Below, one piece after another: positions 62,904-64,000 of a stretch of 64,000 bases of DNA; the first letter of the stretch is position 1, and each line of letters starts with the position of its first letter. Under the pieces are notes generated by a model. It was given only the letters and a program-made list of their open reading frames with translations, was not told the DNA's origin and made no database searches. Made by a program: the position numbers and the translations under genes. Origin of the DNA: Acidobacteriota bacterium. GTDB taxonomy: Bacteria; Acidobacteriota; Terriglobia; Bryobacterales; Bryobacteraceae. The stretch lies in NCBI GenBank assembly GCA_023436715.1, contig JAEZIJ010000232.1, forward strand, positions 1 through 64,000, given 5' to 3'.

Positions 62904-64000
62904 GCTTCAATGAGGCCGCGATCATCTGATCGCGGAATTCCGTATCATGCACCACATCCTCGACATCCTGCGCCTGCTTCAATGAGGCCGCGATCATCTG
63001 ATCGCGGAATTGAGAGAAAAACGTGGGGCGATGAAAATGTTTCGGAGCTTCAATGAGGCCGCGATCATCTGATCGCGGAATTCCAATCAACCCAGGTGCC
63101 GATTTCCGGCTCCACGTGGCTTCAATGAGGCCGCGATCATCTGATCGCGGAATTTCAGCGCGAGGCACAGAGCATGTTGGGCGCTTTGTAGCTTCAATGA
63201 GGCCGCGATCATCTGATCGCGGAATTAGTTGGACGCGCACATCCGCCCGCACGATCTGAGGAGCTTCAATGAGGCCGCGATCAACTGATCGCGGAATTCA
63301 ACCGGCCGAACTCGAAACCCGAGCCCTGACCTGGCTTCATTGAGGCCGCGATCATCTGATCGCGGAATTCCACGCGAACGGCGGCGGACAAGTGGGGGTA
63401 GCTATGCTTCAATGAGGCCGCGATCATCTGATCGCGGAATTGCATTCGGCCGCGTGCTTCTGAATGAGGACATCGGGCTTCAATGAGGCCGCGATCATCT
63501 GATCGCGGAATTCCGCGCTCGCAGCGCTGGCTCGCATCGTCGACCCGCTGCTTCAATGAGGCCGCGATCATCTGATCGCGGAATTGCAGCGTAAGGTTGC
63601 CGGCCTTCGTGCTGTCTCGCTTGCTTCAATGAGGCCGCGATCATCTGATCGCGGAATTTTGCGCGAAGAAGCCAGCATCCCCGTCGTTGTGCCCGCTTCA
63701 ATGAGGCCGCGATCATCTGATCGCGGAATTACCGCCTAATTGACAACCCGGTGGGACTGATCCCGTGGCTTCAATGAGGCCGCGATCATCTGATCGCGGA
63801 ATTTACTGACCATGAGTTCGGTTCCCCCTCGTTGAAATGGCTTCAATGAGGCCGCGATCATCTGATCGCGGAATTGAAAGGACTATGAGTGAACAGAACG
63901 CAGCAAAGACAGGCTTCAATGAGGCCGCGATCATCTGATCGCGGAATTAGCGCACGCACGTAAGCGACGCAGTGGGCTACCTCGTTGCTTCAATGAGGCC
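62904..64000 (-). CRISPR. CRISPR array: 15 full 36-bp repeats, 16th cut by the window end
   Basis: Repeats begin at 62904, 62976, 63047, 63119, 63191, 63263, 63334, 63406, 63477, 63550, 63623, 63695, 63768, 63840, 63913 and 63987 (partial). The plus-strand repeat starts GCTTCAATGAGG and ends CGGAATT, with a 9-bp palindromic stem CCGCGATCA-TC-TGATCGCGG. The 15 spacers are 35-38 bp and all different. Read on the minus strand the repeat ends ATTGAAGC, like the crRNA handle of many type I/III systems, so transcription probably runs toward lower coordinates with the leader beyond 64000. Repeat 6 has one change in the loop and repeat 7 one in the handle. No cas genes are in the window. Confidence 0.97.

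Noticed and set aside
63442..63476. Spacer 8 containing a GCTTCTGAATGAGG stretch similar to the repeat start
   Set aside because: The match is short with an insertion and is not followed by the rest of the repeat; treated as coincidence.
62769..63716. Frames encoding repeated MRPRSSDRGI or DQMIAASLK peptides
   Set aside because: These are translations of the CRISPR repeat, not genes.
58078..64000. MBL protein as a CRISPR-associated nuclease
   Set aside because: It is near the array, but separated by a 3-kb kinase and without any cas gene; proximity alone is not evidence.

Overview
The window is GC-rich, densely coded chromosomal DNA. It most resembles Acidobacteriota, probably the Bryobacterales/Solibacter side. 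That placement is inferred from an 813-residue ADOP-type MacB/FtsX permease, PAS-rich hybrid kinases, GC-rich REP-like palindromes and the overall gene set. There is no rRNA, no convincing tRNA, no IS element and no prophage. Most genes are housekeeping or metabolic, with accessory material at both ends.

Layout. 1-2.3 kb: three poorly characterised genes on the minus strand. 2.3-9 kb: peptidases (M42, M1), a PAP2 phosphatase, a YkgJ cysteine-cluster protein and a UroD-like methyltransferase. 9-15 kb: a YpdA-like reductase with alaS, a TonB-domain protein, and pyrF with selD. selD is itself a selenoprotein: its Sec codon (TGA, 14741-14743) and SECIS hairpin are visible. 14.9-16.3 kb: a GntR regulator with a clear operator, then an SPFH protein. 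16.3-22.4 kb: an orphan ABC-2 permease and two consecutive hybrid histidine kinases. 22.4-23.9 kb: a small zinc-ribbon protein, a strong small-RNA candidate, and Dabb and DinB proteins. 24-27.6 kb: a translationally coupled MFS-queC-queE-queG operon for queuosine. 27.6-28 kb: 93-bp tandem repeats. 28-36.6 kb: a PqaA-like protein, a tail-fibre-like secreted protein, an M28 peptidase with serS, AsmA, and a YbgC thioesterase. 36.6-41.7 kb: an Mrp ATPase and a P-type ATPase/DUF5132/HMA2 cluster. 41.8-47.6 kb: the ADOP permease and an operon for a GMC dehydrogenase with a nonaheme cytochrome. 47.7-55.7 kb: ilvE, a structured-RNA candidate, nagA, a PDZ-GAF-SpoIIE phosphatase, an SDR and a TPR/peptidase-MA protein. 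55.9-62.6 kb: an Nramp-UspA fusion, a metallo-beta-lactamase-fold protein and a DUF4118-PAS hybrid kinase. 62.9-64 kb: a CRISPR array that runs off the window; no cas genes are present.

Recurring themes are regulatory. Six genes have a -10-like hexamer exactly six bases before the start codon and no Shine-Dalgarno sequence, so they are probably leaderless. Sensor output is dominated by hybrid kinases that end in a receiver domain. Several families of GC-rich palindromes lie between genes, and two have become part of coding sequences (the P-type ATPase and the SpoIIE phosphatase). The strongest novelty candidates are the hidden Sec-SelD, the C-rich two-hairpin sRNA at 22783-22867, and the pseudoknot-capable RNA at 48640-48712.
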